36,645 bases of DNA from the NCBI GenBank assembly GCA_003646305.1, contig QNFJ01000002.1, forward strand, positions 1 through 36,645, written 5' to 3'. This document shows positions 1 through 8,166 of the stretch, piece by piece (the first letter of the stretch is position 1; each line of letters begins with the position of its first letter). The position numbers and the translations under genes are program-made. Origin of the DNA: Gammaproteobacteria bacterium. GTDB lineage: Bacteria > Pseudomonadota > Gammaproteobacteria > Methylococcales > UBA2780. Under the pieces are notes generated by a model. That model did no database searches, was not told the origin of the DNA, and saw only the letters and a program-made list of their open reading frames with translations.

Positions 1-345
1 GGGCAGTTATACAATCTCACGCTACAGGATGAGTGCCAACTTTTCAGTGGTGACTGTATTCTCAAGTCGGGTGATTTGCTGATCAATATTACCGATGAAA
101 AAGGCACCACAAGGGTCAATACCAGCTTCCCTGTGGACAAAGTTGCGCTTTCTATCGTCTCAGCCGATAACAAAGAAATTATTTATGAATTAAACAAAGC
201 TGAAAGCTTTCAATATTGGCAACGAGAAACCACTCTCCGCACCACACACCTTGATCAGACGTCATTCAAAAACCTTCGTATTATGGTGAAAATAAAAGGT
301 GATCTTTATCTATCTGAGCTGAGTGCCTCGGTGATTAAGAGATAG
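1..345 (+). CDS. Unrecognised protein, C-terminal part (5' end outside window)
   Basis: The reading frame is open from the first base to a TAG stop, giving 114 visible residues, so the gene begins upstream of the window. A TTG at 76 could be read as a start, but the frame continues through it with normal protein-like sequence, so a truncated gene is more likely than a short one. The visible part has two cysteines (ECQLFSGDC) near the window edge and then alternating hydrophobic and charged residues that look like beta strands (for example VALSIVSADNKEIIYEL). I do not recognise a family. It is followed by a REP-like repeat and then by the DUF294 gene on the same strand. Confidence 0.6.
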   Translation, partial: GQLYNLTLQDECQLFSGDCILKSGDLLINITDEKGTTRVNTSFPVDKVALSIVSADNKEIIYELNKAESFQYWQRETTLRTTHLDQTSFKNLRIMVKIKGDLYLSELSASVIKR

Positions 346-412
346 GTTGGACTTCAATCCAACATAATTACGTGATTTTAAGCCTGTTGCTGTCGGACTA
401 AAGTCCAACCTA
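343..412. repeat. REP-like pair of imperfect palindromes in inverted orientation
   Basis: TAGGTTGGACTT (343-354) and its exact reverse complement AAGTCCAACCTA (401-412) flank a short spacer. Each end is itself a small palindrome: GTTGGA/TCCAAC at 346-363 and GTCGGAC/GTCCAAC (one mismatch) at 392-409. Two facing palindromes of this kind are the layout of REP/BIME-type interspersed repeats. There is no T-run after either hairpin, so a terminator role is not supported. Only this copy was noticed in the window. Confidence 0.6.
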
Positions 413-452
413 CAGCCAATCATAGACCCGTTAACCCATTAGCGACAATGAA

Positions 453-2297
453 ATGGATCCAGAACTAAAAGAAATATACGACTTTATTGGGGCAATCCCC
501 CCCTTTGATCAACTCCCCTCTGAGGAACTCGAGCGGTTGATTCCAAAAGTGACCATTCGTTACCTTCGTACAGGAGCCGACTTATGCCCAGAAGGTGGTT
601 TGGAGGAAAAAATATATCTGGTCCGCAAAGGTGCGCTCTCTCTGTTATCAGTCAACGGTCAACTGATAGAGAAATTCGGGGAAAGCGATATTTATGCTTT
701 CTGTGAGCAAAATGAAGCTGACCGGCTGGTAACTCAGGTGACAGAAGATAGTTTACTTTACACATTACCGTTAACCACAACAGAAAGGCTGAAAGAACAC
801 TACCCTGCCGTTAACAGTTTTTTTGATAAATCTGCTTCACAACGACTTAACCAAATAGTCAAAGAAAAGAGCAAAGAGGCGATTATCAATTCAACATTGA
901 TGGACAGTACCATTGCTGAACTGTTTAATGAGCCCGCAACGACTATCGAATCTGATCAGAGTATTTCTGATGCAGCAAAAAAGATGACCGCACTCAACCA
1001 CTCCGCCCTGCTTGTTATGGAGGGCAGCAAACTGGTTGGAATTGTCACAGACAAAGACCTAAGGAAACGTTGTTTGGCAACAGGACTTTCTCCTGACAGG
1101 CCGGTCACCAGCATCATGACCGCAGAACCTAAATGTGTCACCATTAATCACAATGCGTTTGATACCTTAATGTTGATGCACCAAAAGGGCTTTCATCACC
1201 TGCCTGTTATCCGCAATGGCGCCGTTGCCGGCATGATTACTGTCACCGACTTAATGCATCAGGAAAGTGAGAATAGTAGCCACCTGACAGGCCTTGTTCA
1301 TAAAGCAAAAACCGTTGAAGAGCTGATTGAGGCAAGCAAGTTGCTCCCTCAAATACAGGTAAAACTCACCCGTTTAGGTGCCAGCGCAGAGCATCTTGGA
1401 AAATCTGTTTCTGCAATCACCACAGCTATCACCTGCCGCCTAATTGAACTGGCTGAAGAGAAGCTTGGCCCTGCACCTGTCCCTTATCTCTGGGTTGCCG
1501 CTGGCTCTCACGCACGGCAAGAGCAGTCCTCTCACTCTGATCAGGATAATGGCCTCATTATCTCCGATAAAATGAAACCAGAAGATGATGCCTGGTTTAA
1601 AGCGCTGGCAATATTTGTCACTGATGGGCTGAATAGCTGCGGTTATGTCTACTGCCCGGGAGAGGTGATGGCAACCAATCCAAAATGGCGACAACCCGTC
1701 TCGGTTTGGAGAAGCTATTTTGACAGTTGGGTTGAGACACCAGAACCAATGGCTTTGATGTACAGCAGCATCTTCTTTGATCTTTTCGCTGTCTATGGTG
1801 AAAGTGCATTTCTAACAGAAATCCGCATCAGCACACTTAATAAAACGCGGAAAAGCACACTCTTTTTGGCCCTGCTTTCACGAAATGCCCTTAAACTAGC
1901 GCCTCCGTTAGGTTTCTTCCGAGATTTTGTTTTGGAAAGCAGCGGTGACCATAAAGACACGCTTGATCTCAAACATAATGGCATTGCCCCCATTGTTGAC
2001 CTTGCCAGAATTTATGCCCTGTCAGAAGGAATCTACTCGGTAAACACCATTAACCGACTCAGAGCCGCTGCCGGCACCCCTTCTCTCAGCAAGGAGGCTT
2101 CAGAAGAGCTAATCGATGCGCTTGAATTTCTCGGAACGCTTCGTATTGAACACCAGGCAAAACAGATCAAAAACAATCAGCAGCCTGATAACTACCTCTC
2201 CCCAAATGCACTTTCCAAATTAGAGCGAGAGCACCTTAAAGATGCCTTTAAAGTGATTCGTTCAATGCAGAAAGTGATTCAGTCTCGCTATAACTAG
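453..2297 (+). CDS. cNMP-binding / CBS-pair / DUF294 putative nucleotidyltransferase
   Basis: The 614-residue protein shows the domain order of the bacterial CBS-DUF294 family: a cyclic-nucleotide-binding-like domain (about 14-120), a CBS pair (about 153-210 and 218-270), a DUF294 nucleotidyltransferase-like domain with the motif GSHARQEQ...SDQDNG (351-367, Asp363 and Asp365 as probable metal ligands), and a helical DUF294 C-terminal domain (about 480-610). Family members are predicted GlnD-like nucleotidyltransferases controlled by nucleotide binding at the CBS/cNMP domains; substrate is unknown. A DnaQ-like exonuclease gene follows 15 nt downstream, a pairing I recall from other gammaproteobacteria, where it often sits near acetate-uptake genes. 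The ATG at 453 fits the start of the cNMP domain. The other ATG at 448 is out of frame. Confidence 0.9.
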   Translation: MDPELKEIYDFIGAIPPFDQLPSEELERLIPKVTIRYLRTGADLCPEGGLEEKIYLVRKGALSLLSVNGQLIEKFGESDIYAFCEQNEADRLVTQVTEDSLLYTLPLTTTERLKEHYPAVNSFFDKSASQRLNQIVKEKSKEAIINSTLMDSTIAELFNEPATTIESDQSISDAAKKMTALNHSALLVMEGSKLVGIVTDKDLRKRCLATGLSPDRPVTSIMTAEPKCVTINHNAFDTLMLMHQKGFHHLPVIRNGAVAGMITVTDLMHQESENSSHLTGLVHKAKTVEELIEASKLLPQIQVKLTRLGASAEHLGKSVSAITTAITCRLIELAEEKLGPAPVPYLWVAAGSHARQEQSSHSDQDNGLIISDKMKPEDDAWFKALAIFVTDGLNSCGYVYCPGEVMATNPKWRQPVSVWRSYFDSWVETPEPMALMYSSIFFDLFAVYGESAFLTEIRISTLNKTRKSTLFLALLSRNALKLAPPLGFFRDFVLESSGDHKDTLDLKHNGIAPIVDLARIYALSEGIYSVNTINRLRAAAGTPSLSKEASEELIDALEFLGTLRIEHQAKQIKNNQQPDNYLSPNALSKLEREHLKDAFKVIRSMQKVIQSRYN

Positions 2298-2312
2298 CTG
2301 ATTAATACAGCC

Positions 2313-2996
2313 ATGTTCAGTCAACTATTCGGTCTAGAGGCTCAGCGGAAACGACTTCTTAAAAAAGCACCAGAGGGCGCGTTAAGAGACTTTCTATCGG
2401 TCCCTTTTCCTGAACTCGACACACCCATAAATAAGACACCCATATTGGCGGTTGATTTTGAAACAACTGGACTCAATATCAAAAAAGACAAAATACTCAG
2501 CGTCGGTTTTATCAGTATGGAGAATAATGAAATCCTCCTATCGACAGCCTACCATCGAGTTATCTATCTTAAAGAGGATTTAACCGAAGAGAACGTCATT
2601 ATTCATCAAATTATGGATAGTGCCAGAGAACAGGGTGATTCATTGGAAGCGGTTATTTCCGAACTACTCAAAGCACTTGCGGGAAAAGTAATGCTTGTAC
2701 ACTACGCACGAATTGAAAAGAATTTTCTGGAACGTGCCTGCAAAAAACTTTATGGAGTAGCGCCTGTTTTCCCCATTATTGACACACTCGTTGTCGCAAA
2801 GAACCGATTAGATAAACAGGGGTCGTACAAGCCCGCTGAGCTTCGTCTATCTAACCTGCGAGATAGTCATAAACTGCCCGCTCACTACGCCCACAACGCT
2901 CTCAATGATGCGCTAGCAACAGCTGAAGTTTTAATGGCCGAAGTTGAACTCATAAGATGCGACTATCCATTGCCCTTAAAAAAACTACTTATCTAG
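2313..2996 (+). CDS. DnaQ-like 3'-5' exonuclease
   Basis: The 227-residue protein has the DEDD exonuclease signature. Exo I is VDFETTG (Asp48, Glu50) and Exo III is HNALND (His194, Asp199). In the Exo II position the sequence reads HYARIEKNFL, so the usual aspartate is replaced by Glu135. It acts on single-stranded 3' ends of DNA or RNA by family analogy and is not the replicative epsilon subunit, because it has an extra 40-residue N-terminus and lies outside a dnaQ context. It starts 15 nt after the DUF294 gene on the same strand, so the two are probably co-transcribed. The ribosome binding site is weak. Whether the Glu substitution keeps activity is open. Confidence 0.85.
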   Translation: MFSQLFGLEAQRKRLLKKAPEGALRDFLSVPFPELDTPINKTPILAVDFETTGLNIKKDKILSVGFISMENNEILLSTAYHRVIYLKEDLTEENVIIHQIMDSAREQGDSLEAVISELLKALAGKVMLVHYARIEKNFLERACKKLYGVAPVFPIIDTLVVAKNRLDKQGSYKPAELRLSNLRDSHKLPAHYAHNALNDALATAEVLMAEVELIRCDYPLPLKKLLI

Positions 2997-3073
2997 AACA
3001 CATTCCGCCAATTCTATTGGAAAACATCACACTCTTTGCTACTCTCAACCGATTCAGTTGAAAGGTTTTTCCC

Positions 3074-3883
3074 GTGTCCGATTCCGACTCACCAGAAGAT
3101 AGAGCAACTGCCGAATCTAACCAGAAAGTACTTTTGGCGCAACTTGCCAAACTCGCTCCTAGTGGTCAAAAAGCGCTTTTTGAAAAATTAATTGCTCAAA
3201 GCCAGTTCTATTTTGCATTAACCGGTCAACTACAAAAAGAGCCGCTTGACCCTCCAGAACAGGCAAAGCAGGTGGGCTCTGAAAAGGGGTGGGACGTTCT
3301 TCAAGCACTATTTGGTGGTCACTCCCTTTTTAGTCAACAGACGGACATCCCTCTTACGACCTCACCCGAACTATCCAGGCTCCTAGGACTTCCTGATATT
3401 GAGGGAGTCAAAAAACAGGCTAAACTGTTTTCTGAGTTAGCAAAAAAAGCAGCGCAATTGCAATCGGCTCAAAAAAAGCTGACCCCTTTCTTTAAAGAAC
3501 TCAACAAACTGGCACTAAAGCAGTTCAGTGATAGAAAGAGCGATTCCCAAGATGCCAACGAACTCTATTCACTCTGGATTGAGTGTGGAGAGCAGGCTTT
3601 CGCTAAAGTGAGTCAATATAATCAATATATTGAATCTCAGACTGAGCTTCTAAACTCACTGACCGGCATGGATGCCTTAAGAAAAAAGGTGGCTCAATCA
3701 GCACTTCAGCAGTCAGGACTTTCAAGCCATCATGAAATGGAAACCGTCCAGCGGAGTCTTCATGCGCTAAAACGCGAGTTTAGACGAAAGAGCCGGCAAC
3801 AAGAGCAAGAAATAGCGGGACTAAAAAAGGAAATCCTCTCTCTGAAAAGAAAGCAGCCGTCTAAATCGAGCCTAAAAAAATGA
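3074..3883 (+). CDS. phaE: Class III PHA synthase subunit PhaE
   Basis: The 269-residue protein is recognised by context and by its overall make-up: a hydrophilic helical protein of PhaE type, ending in a strongly basic coiled-coil-like tail (about 215-269) rich in K, Q and E. PhaE is the non-catalytic partner that forms the active complex with PhaC in class III polyhydroxyalkanoate synthases. Its last 4 nt overlap the phaC start (ATGA), a translational-coupling arrangement. The start is GTG, preceded by AAAGG about 8 nt upstream. The sequence is diverged from the Allochromatium type, so identification leans partly on the PhaC neighbour. Confidence 0.85.
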   Translation: MSDSDSPEDRATAESNQKVLLAQLAKLAPSGQKALFEKLIAQSQFYFALTGQLQKEPLDPPEQAKQVGSEKGWDVLQALFGGHSLFSQQTDIPLTTSPELSRLLGLPDIEGVKKQAKLFSELAKKAAQLQSAQKKLTPFFKELNKLALKQFSDRKSDSQDANELYSLWIECGEQAFAKVSQYNQYIESQTELLNSLTGMDALRKKVAQSALQQSGLSSHHEMETVQRSLHALKREFRRKSRQQEQEIAGLKKEILSLKRKQPSKSSLKK

Positions 3884-4917
3884 GTACAAAAGAGCAATCT
3901 GAACTCGATAATTTTGTTGCACAGCTCAGAAAAGGGGCTGCTCTGTTAAAAGAGATTCCACCTATTAACGTCGGCACTACCCCGAAAGAGCTGGTCTATC
4001 AGGAGGACAAACTCCAGCTATTCCATTATCTCTCTGAAAAGCCGGGCATTCCCGTTCTAATCATCTATTCACTGGTTAACCGGCCTTATATAGCCGACCT
4101 GCAACCCGACCGTTCATTCATCAAAACCTTGCAGAGTGAGGGGCTGGATGTATACCTTATTGACTGGGGTTATCCCGATGCGGCTGACCGATTTACCAAT
4201 CTTGATGATTACCTAAATGATTACACCGATCGTTGTGTTGATGAGGTCGCGCGCCTGACAAAAAAGCGTAAAGTTAACCTTATTGGGATCTGTCAGGGAG
4301 GCACGATGGCGCTTTGCTACGCGGCACTTCACCCCAAAAAAGTTGGCAGTCTGACCTTGCTGGTTTCACCCGTTGACTTTCATACCCGCGATAACCTTTT
4401 AACCCCCTGGCTCACCAACATCCAGGTTGAAACAATCATAGAAAATAACGGTAATTTCCCCGGTGAGGCATTGGCCTTTTTATTCCGCTCACTAAAACCC
4501 TTCCAGCTCAATCGCAAAAAGTACGTTGACCTGATTGATTCTCTCGATAACCGCGAGAAGCTTGAGAATTTCTTAAGAATGGAGCGTTGGATAAACGATA
4601 GTCCCGATCTGGCAGGGGAGGCCTTTCTGGAATTTAACCGGGATTTTTTTGTCGAGAATAAGCTCATATCTGGGCAACTAAAGATAGGTCATCAAGAGGT
4701 CAACACTCAGGCAATCAATTGCCCAATTCTAAATGTTTACGCACAGCAGGACCACTTAGTCCCACCTGATTCATCAAAAGCACTTAAGAAAATTGTACCT
4801 GAGAAAAACTATACCGAGATTGAGGCGCCGGGCGGCCATATCGGTCTCTTTGTAAGCGGAAAGTCGCTTAAGACCATCCCAAAGAAAATTGCAGGCTGGC
4901 TCAAAAAGAGCGGGTAA
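3880..4917 (+). CDS. phaC: Class III poly(3-hydroxyalkanoate) synthase subunit PhaC
   Basis: The 345-residue length matches short class III PhaC (about 355) rather than class I/II enzymes (about 560-600). It polymerises (R)-3-hydroxyacyl-CoA, mainly 3-hydroxybutyryl-CoA, at the PHA granule. The alpha/beta-hydrolase core has the lipase-like box GICQGG with the nucleophile Cys138, the acid Asp291 (YAQQDHLVPP) and the His320 base (GGHIGLF). Conserved blocks such as VYLIDWGYPD are present. It overlaps phaE by 4 nt. The matching reductase PhaB and regulator PhaR lie about 6-7 kb downstream on the other strand. No thiolase gene is in the window. The stop codon is 2 nt from the end of the convergent DUF6489 gene. 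Confidence 0.97.
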   Translation: MSTKEQSELDNFVAQLRKGAALLKEIPPINVGTTPKELVYQEDKLQLFHYLSEKPGIPVLIIYSLVNRPYIADLQPDRSFIKTLQSEGLDVYLIDWGYPDAADRFTNLDDYLNDYTDRCVDEVARLTKKRKVNLIGICQGGTMALCYAALHPKKVGSLTLLVSPVDFHTRDNLLTPWLTNIQVETIIENNGNFPGEALAFLFRSLKPFQLNRKKYVDLIDSLDNREKLENFLRMERWINDSPDLAGEAFLEFNRDFFVENKLISGQLKIGHQEVNTQAINCPILNVYAQQDHLVPPDSSKALKKIVPEKNYTEIEAPGGHIGLFVSGKSLKTIPKKIAGWLKKSG

Positions 4918-4919
4918 CT

Positions 4920-5171
4920 CTATTTTTTGGTGGCACTCGCCATCTGCCCCATCATTGCGTCCCAAAAGCTCTTTTGTACCCCTTCAAGTGACTGAATATT
5001 TTCGGGCATAAACTGCGACATCATTTTTGTCACATCAAGGCTATCGATATTTTCCAGCATTTTCTCGCGCATTTTCTTGAGCATTTCCTCTTGAATAACT
5101 TCAATATGAGGCAGGCCGAAAAAGGTTCTTAATTCCTGAGGGGTTGCATCAACTTCAATATTTATTTTCAT
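4920..5171 (-). CDS. Small DUF6489-family protein
   Basis: This 83-residue protein begins MKINIEVDATPQELR, which I recognise as the start of the DUF6489 family: small proteobacterial proteins with the conserved phrase ATPQELRxFFGLP. The rest is a helical, methionine-rich segment (MLKKMREKMLENI, MMSQFMP) followed by a short helix with SFWDAMMGQM. That helical composition recalls phasin-like proteins, but this is only a resemblance. It is convergent with phaC, with 2 nt between the stop codons. The start is the ATG at 5171, with GGGACAAG just upstream. Function is unknown; a role at the PHA granule is an inference from position. Confidence 0.85.
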   Translation of the reverse strand: MKINIEVDATPQELRTFFGLPHIEVIQEEMLKKMREKMLENIDSLDVTKMMSQFMPENIQSLEGVQKSFWDAMMGQMASATKK

Positions 5172-5225
5172 AAACTTGTCCCGCTTTTTGTTTTTTAGGC
5201 TTAAATGAAAGATAGCACATATTAT

Positions 5226-5933
5226 TCAGTCAATCATTACCGGCACTTCCCTGACCAGCTTCACTTCATAGCTTGTAACTTCTGCGCAATAGGCCAATGC
5301 TTCCACGCCTGACTTTATCGCTTCGGACAGTGTTTCTGCATACAGTGGGTCAATTTCGTTTGCGGGGCGGAAGTTCATTACATCAGAACGCTGTATACAA
5401 TAAAAGATGACCGCTCGCTGCCCTTGCCTCACCATCTCTGCCAGTTCACGAAGATGCTTTGTTCCTCTCTCGGTTACCGCATCAGGAAACAGTGCCGTCT
5501 CTCCTTCTACAAGTGTCACATTCTTCACTTCAACATAACAATCCGAGACTGAAGTTGATTCTAACAATAGGTCAATACGACTCTTCTCTTTACCGTATCG
5601 AACTTCTCGCCGAATCGAGCTGTAACCGGACAGAGAGGTTATCAACTCATTAGTAATTGCCTCCTCCACCAGCTTGTTGCTCAATAAAGTATTGATACCA
5701 ACCAGAACACCCGGCTTAACCTCAACAAGCTCCCAGGAAAGTGGGTATTTCCGTTTCGGGTTATCGGAACGGCTCAACCAAACTCGGCTTCCGGGTTCAC
5801 TACAGCCTGTCATTGAGCCTGTATTGGCTGTATGTACCGTTACAATTTCACCACAGCTTAACTCAACATCCGCCAGGAAACGTTTATAGCGCCGAAGCAA
5901 TGTACCTTCTATTAATTTTCCCGAAAATTTCAT
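5226..5933 (-). CDS. sfsA: SfsA family protein (sugar fermentation stimulation protein homologue)
   Basis: Read from the ATG at 5933 the protein has 235 residues, matching E. coli SfsA (234) and its N-terminus (MxFxxxLxxxTLxxRYKRFLAD). The longer frame to 5990 adds 19 residues that have no counterpart, so I use the internal start. SfsA-specific blocks include NTGSMTGC, NPKRKYP, LSGYSS and FPDAVTERGxKHLREL. The segment SRIDLLL followed by YVEVKN resembles a PD-(D/E)XK nuclease core. In E. coli the protein was linked to maltose metabolism as a DNA-binding factor; its biochemical role is not settled. It is divergent from ald. Confidence 0.93.
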   Translation of the reverse strand: MKFSGKLIEGTLLRRYKRFLADVELSCGEIVTVHTANTGSMTGCSEPGSRVWLSRSDNPKRKYPLSWELVEVKPGVLVGINTLLSNKLVEEAITNELITSLSGYSSIRREVRYGKEKSRIDLLLESTSVSDCYVEVKNVTLVEGETALFPDAVTERGTKHLRELAEMVRQGQRAVIFYCIQRSDVMNFRPANEIDPLYAETLSEAIKSGVEALAYCAEVTSYEVKLVREVPVMID

Positions 5934-5995
5934 CCGCTCAGCTCTTTCATAAAGTGCCAATTTTAACGCCTTCCACACCGTATTATTCAATCACC

Positions 5996-6023
5996 TTGAG
6001 ATAAAGGTTTCTCGCTGTTAAAT
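5996..6023 (+). promoter_or_regulatory. Candidate sigma-70 promoter of ald
   Basis: TTGAGA (5996-6001) and TTAAAT (6018-6023) are separated by 16 nt and lie 30 nt upstream of the ald start. The match is 5/6 and 4/6 to consensus. The perfect palindrome at 6024-6037 starts immediately after the -10 element. Confidence 0.4.
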
Positions 6024-6037
6024 TCAAATCGATTTGA
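6024..6037. promoter_or_regulatory. Perfect 14-bp palindrome in the ald leader, candidate operator
   Basis: TCAAATCGATTTGA is a perfect palindrome placed between a candidate -10 box and the ald start codon, where a bound repressor would block transcription. The cognate regulator is not in the window. Lrp/AsnC proteins often control ald genes, but this site is too short to assign to a family. Confidence 0.4.
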
Positions 6038-6052
6038 CCACGTGAGAGAAAA

Positions 6053-7165
6053 ATGAGAATAGGCCTGCCCAAAGAGATCAAAGACAGTGAGAACCGTGTT
6101 TCGATAACGCCAGAAGGTGTTCGCCAATTAACTCAGAAGGGTCATATCGTTAATGTTGAACATAATGCAGGTTGCGGATCAGGCTTTTCTGACAACGCCT
6201 ATATCGAGGCTAATGCCTCAATCACTTCAGCGGAGTCTGCCTGGAATAGTGACCTCGTGGTTAAGGTCAAAGAGCCACTCGACTCGGAGTACCGTTTTTT
6301 GAGCGGCCAGATGCTCTTCACCTATTTTCACCTCGCGGGTGGCGAGCTGGCGCTAACAGAAACTTTGCTGAACTCCCGGACAACGGCGATCGCTTACGAA
6401 ACACTCGAAGATAACCATGGACGCCTCCCTTTATTGGCCCCGATGAGTGCCGTAGCTGGGAATATGGCCACTCTGATGGGCGCGTACTACCTGGCTCGCT
6501 TTAACGGCGGCAAAGGCATTCAGATTGGCCAGGTAATGGGAAGACCACAGGGGAAGGTGCTGATTATCGGAGATGGTGTCGTTGGACAACACGCTGCTCG
6601 TGTAGCTACCGGGATGGGAGCTGTTGTCCAAATGCTTGGTAACAAAGCTGAAAGAGCCGAGCAGTTACAGAAAAAAATCTCTACAAAGATTAACTACCAG
6701 TTATCGTCAAAAGAGGTTATCTCTCAAAATCTCAGCGATACTGATCTGCTCATCGGCGCGGTTCTCAGCCCAGGCAAGCAGGCGCCCCACTTAGTGACTG
6801 AAGAGATGGTCAAAAAGATGCAACCCGGCTCTGTTATTGTCGATGTGAGTATCGATCAGGGAGGCTGCATAGAGACATCTCGCCCGACCTCTCACTCGAG
6901 TCCCACCTTTATCAAACACGGCATTATTCATTACTGTGTCACTAATATGCCAGGGGCTTACCCCAGAACATCAACACTTGCGCTAACCGAGGCAACACTA
7001 CCTTACTTAACGCAACTGGCTGATGGTGGAATTGAAAGTTTCATCAATAACAGTGGCGCAATAAAGGCAATCAATACATTAAAAGGCCACCTTTGTTGCT
7101 ATGAGGTTGCCGAAGCATTTAGCCTTGAGAAACAGTTCAAAAAAGCAACGGAGCTGTTGCAATAG
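6053..7165 (+). CDS. ald: Alanine dehydrogenase
   Basis: The 370-residue protein matches NAD-dependent L-alanine dehydrogenase (about 370), which interconverts L-alanine and pyruvate plus ammonia. The N-terminus (MRIGLPKEIK) and the substrate-site residues Arg15, Lys73 (KVKEP) and His93 (YFHLA) are in place. The NAD-binding glycine motif is GDGVVG (173-178), and Asp268 (SIDQGG) matches the conserved acidic residue. NMPGAYPRTST is the family signature, with Y where V is usual. A GAGAG-like ribosome binding site precedes the ATG. It is convergent with the nitroreductase gene, with 10 nt between the stop codons. Confidence 0.95.
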   Translation: MRIGLPKEIKDSENRVSITPEGVRQLTQKGHIVNVEHNAGCGSGFSDNAYIEANASITSAESAWNSDLVVKVKEPLDSEYRFLSGQMLFTYFHLAGGELALTETLLNSRTTAIAYETLEDNHGRLPLLAPMSAVAGNMATLMGAYYLARFNGGKGIQIGQVMGRPQGKVLIIGDGVVGQHAARVATGMGAVVQMLGNKAERAEQLQKKISTKINYQLSSKEVISQNLSDTDLLIGAVLSPGKQAPHLVTEEMVKKMQPGSVIVDVSIDQGGCIETSRPTSHSSPTFIKHGIIHYCVTNMPGAYPRTSTLALTEATLPYLTQLADGGIESFINNSGAIKAINTLKGHLCCYEVAEAFSLEKQFKKATELLQ

Positions 7166-7175
7166 AGTAATCGAG

Positions 7176-7913
7176 CTACTTCATTAAAAAGCCACGTTTC
7201 CTCAAAAACTCTCGCATATGGGGGCGAGATTCTTTCCCGACCAGTGCTTTCATCTCCTCACTCCAACAACTATCCTTTTTGCCACCTGTACGTGATTTGT
7301 AATAACTTCGGATCTGTTCATCATAAATTTTGATTCCAGCGACATCACCAGCATCTTGATAACTATCTTCTTTTAAAACTACGGATAGAGGCAGGCGTGG
7401 TTTAACATCAGGGTCCTGGTCAGGATACCCAAGACACAAACCAAACAGAGGGTAAACCTGATCTGGCAAATCAAGAAGTTCTGAAACAGCCTGCGGGTTA
7501 TTTCGAATACCACCGATATAACAGATACCCAGACCCAACGATTCTGCCGCTACCACGCAGTTTTGCGCCATCAACGCAACATCGACCGTGGCAATCATAA
7601 AATGCTCTGTCATACCCTCACTAAAGCTACCACTCTGCATCTCACAAGCAATCTGCGACCGATGTAAGTCAGCACAAAATACCAAGAAAGCCCCCGCACG
7701 ATGAACATAGCCCTGCCCACCCGCTAACTCCGCAAGTTTTTCACGTTTACCGCTATCGCGAACTCGAATAACGGTTGTTGCCTGTATATTGCTCGATGTA
7801 GCCGCTGCTTGCCCACATAAAATAATTTCATTAATCAGCTCATCACTGACCGGCTCACTGGTAAATTTCCGAATAGAGCGATGTGATTTCAGTAGATTGG
7901 TGACTTCGTTCAT
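7176..7913 (-). CDS. NfsA-like NADPH-dependent nitroreductase/flavin reductase
   Basis: From the ATG at 7913 the protein has 245 residues, close to E. coli NfsA (240). AGGAAAA lies 8 nt upstream of this ATG, while the longer frame to 7946 has no ribosome site, so I choose the shorter form. Blocks typical of NfsA/Frp enzymes are SHRSIRKF at the N-terminus (FMN phosphate contacts), AATSSNIQ, GLGICYIGGIRNNP (about residues 131-144) and LFGLCLGYP. These FMN enzymes reduce nitroaromatics, quinones or free flavin with NADPH. The C-terminal region after residue 190 includes the conserved end PHMREFLRKRGF. The physiological substrate cannot be read from sequence. Confidence 0.9.
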   Translation of the reverse strand: MNEVTNLLKSHRSIRKFTSEPVSDELINEIILCGQAAATSSNIQATTVIRVRDSGKREKLAELAGGQGYVHRAGAFLVFCADLHRSQIACEMQSGSFSEGMTEHFMIATVDVALMAQNCVVAAESLGLGICYIGGIRNNPQAVSELLDLPDQVYPLFGLCLGYPDQDPDVKPRLPLSVVLKEDSYQDAGDVAGIKIYDEQIRSYYKSRTGGKKDSCWSEEMKALVGKESRPHMREFLRKRGFLMK

Positions 7914-8032
7914 AAAATATTTTCCTGTGAAAAAGCAGTGCCGCACAAGCAGGTTTTGATGCTGCTAACCGTACCGCCAAAATGGCGATATTTCAACAAA
8001 CCTTCTTGACCATTGCATAGAAAACAAGCAAT

Positions 8033-8064
8033 AAAAAAACCTCGCAGCTATCGGGCTTACGAGG
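8033..8064 (-). terminator. Intrinsic terminator of the tRNA-Gly/tRNA-Cys unit
   Basis: On the minus strand, CCTCG/CGAGG (8040-8044 with 8060-8064) forms a stem followed by seven U residues (A-run at 8033-8039). It lies about 30 nt after the encoded CCA of tRNA-Cys. Confidence 0.75.
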
Positions 8065-8092
8065 CTTTATTGTATCTCTTTGGATCGTCCTT

Positions 8093-8166
8093 TGGAGGCT
8101 GAGGCCGGAATCGAACCGGCGTACACGGCTTTGCAGGCCGCTGCATAACCACTCTGCCACTCAGCC
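8093..8166 (-). tRNA. tRNA-Cys (GCA anticodon)
   Basis: The minus strand folds as a complete cloverleaf: acceptor stem GGCTGAG/CTCAGCC, U73 as expected for cysteine identity, anticodon GCA within CTGCAAA, T-arm GGTTCGATTCC, and a genomically encoded CCA. It is the second gene after tRNA-Gly. The E. coli order uvrC-pgsA-glyW-cysT-leuZ is kept, but no tRNA-Leu follows before the terminator. Confidence 0.97.

Noticed and set aside
343..412. Terminator after the first gene
   Set aside because: The hairpins have no following U-run; the arrangement fits a REP-like repeat better.
5934..5990. N-terminal extension of SfsA
   Set aside because: The extra 19 residues do not match the conserved SfsA start, which begins at the ATG at 5933.
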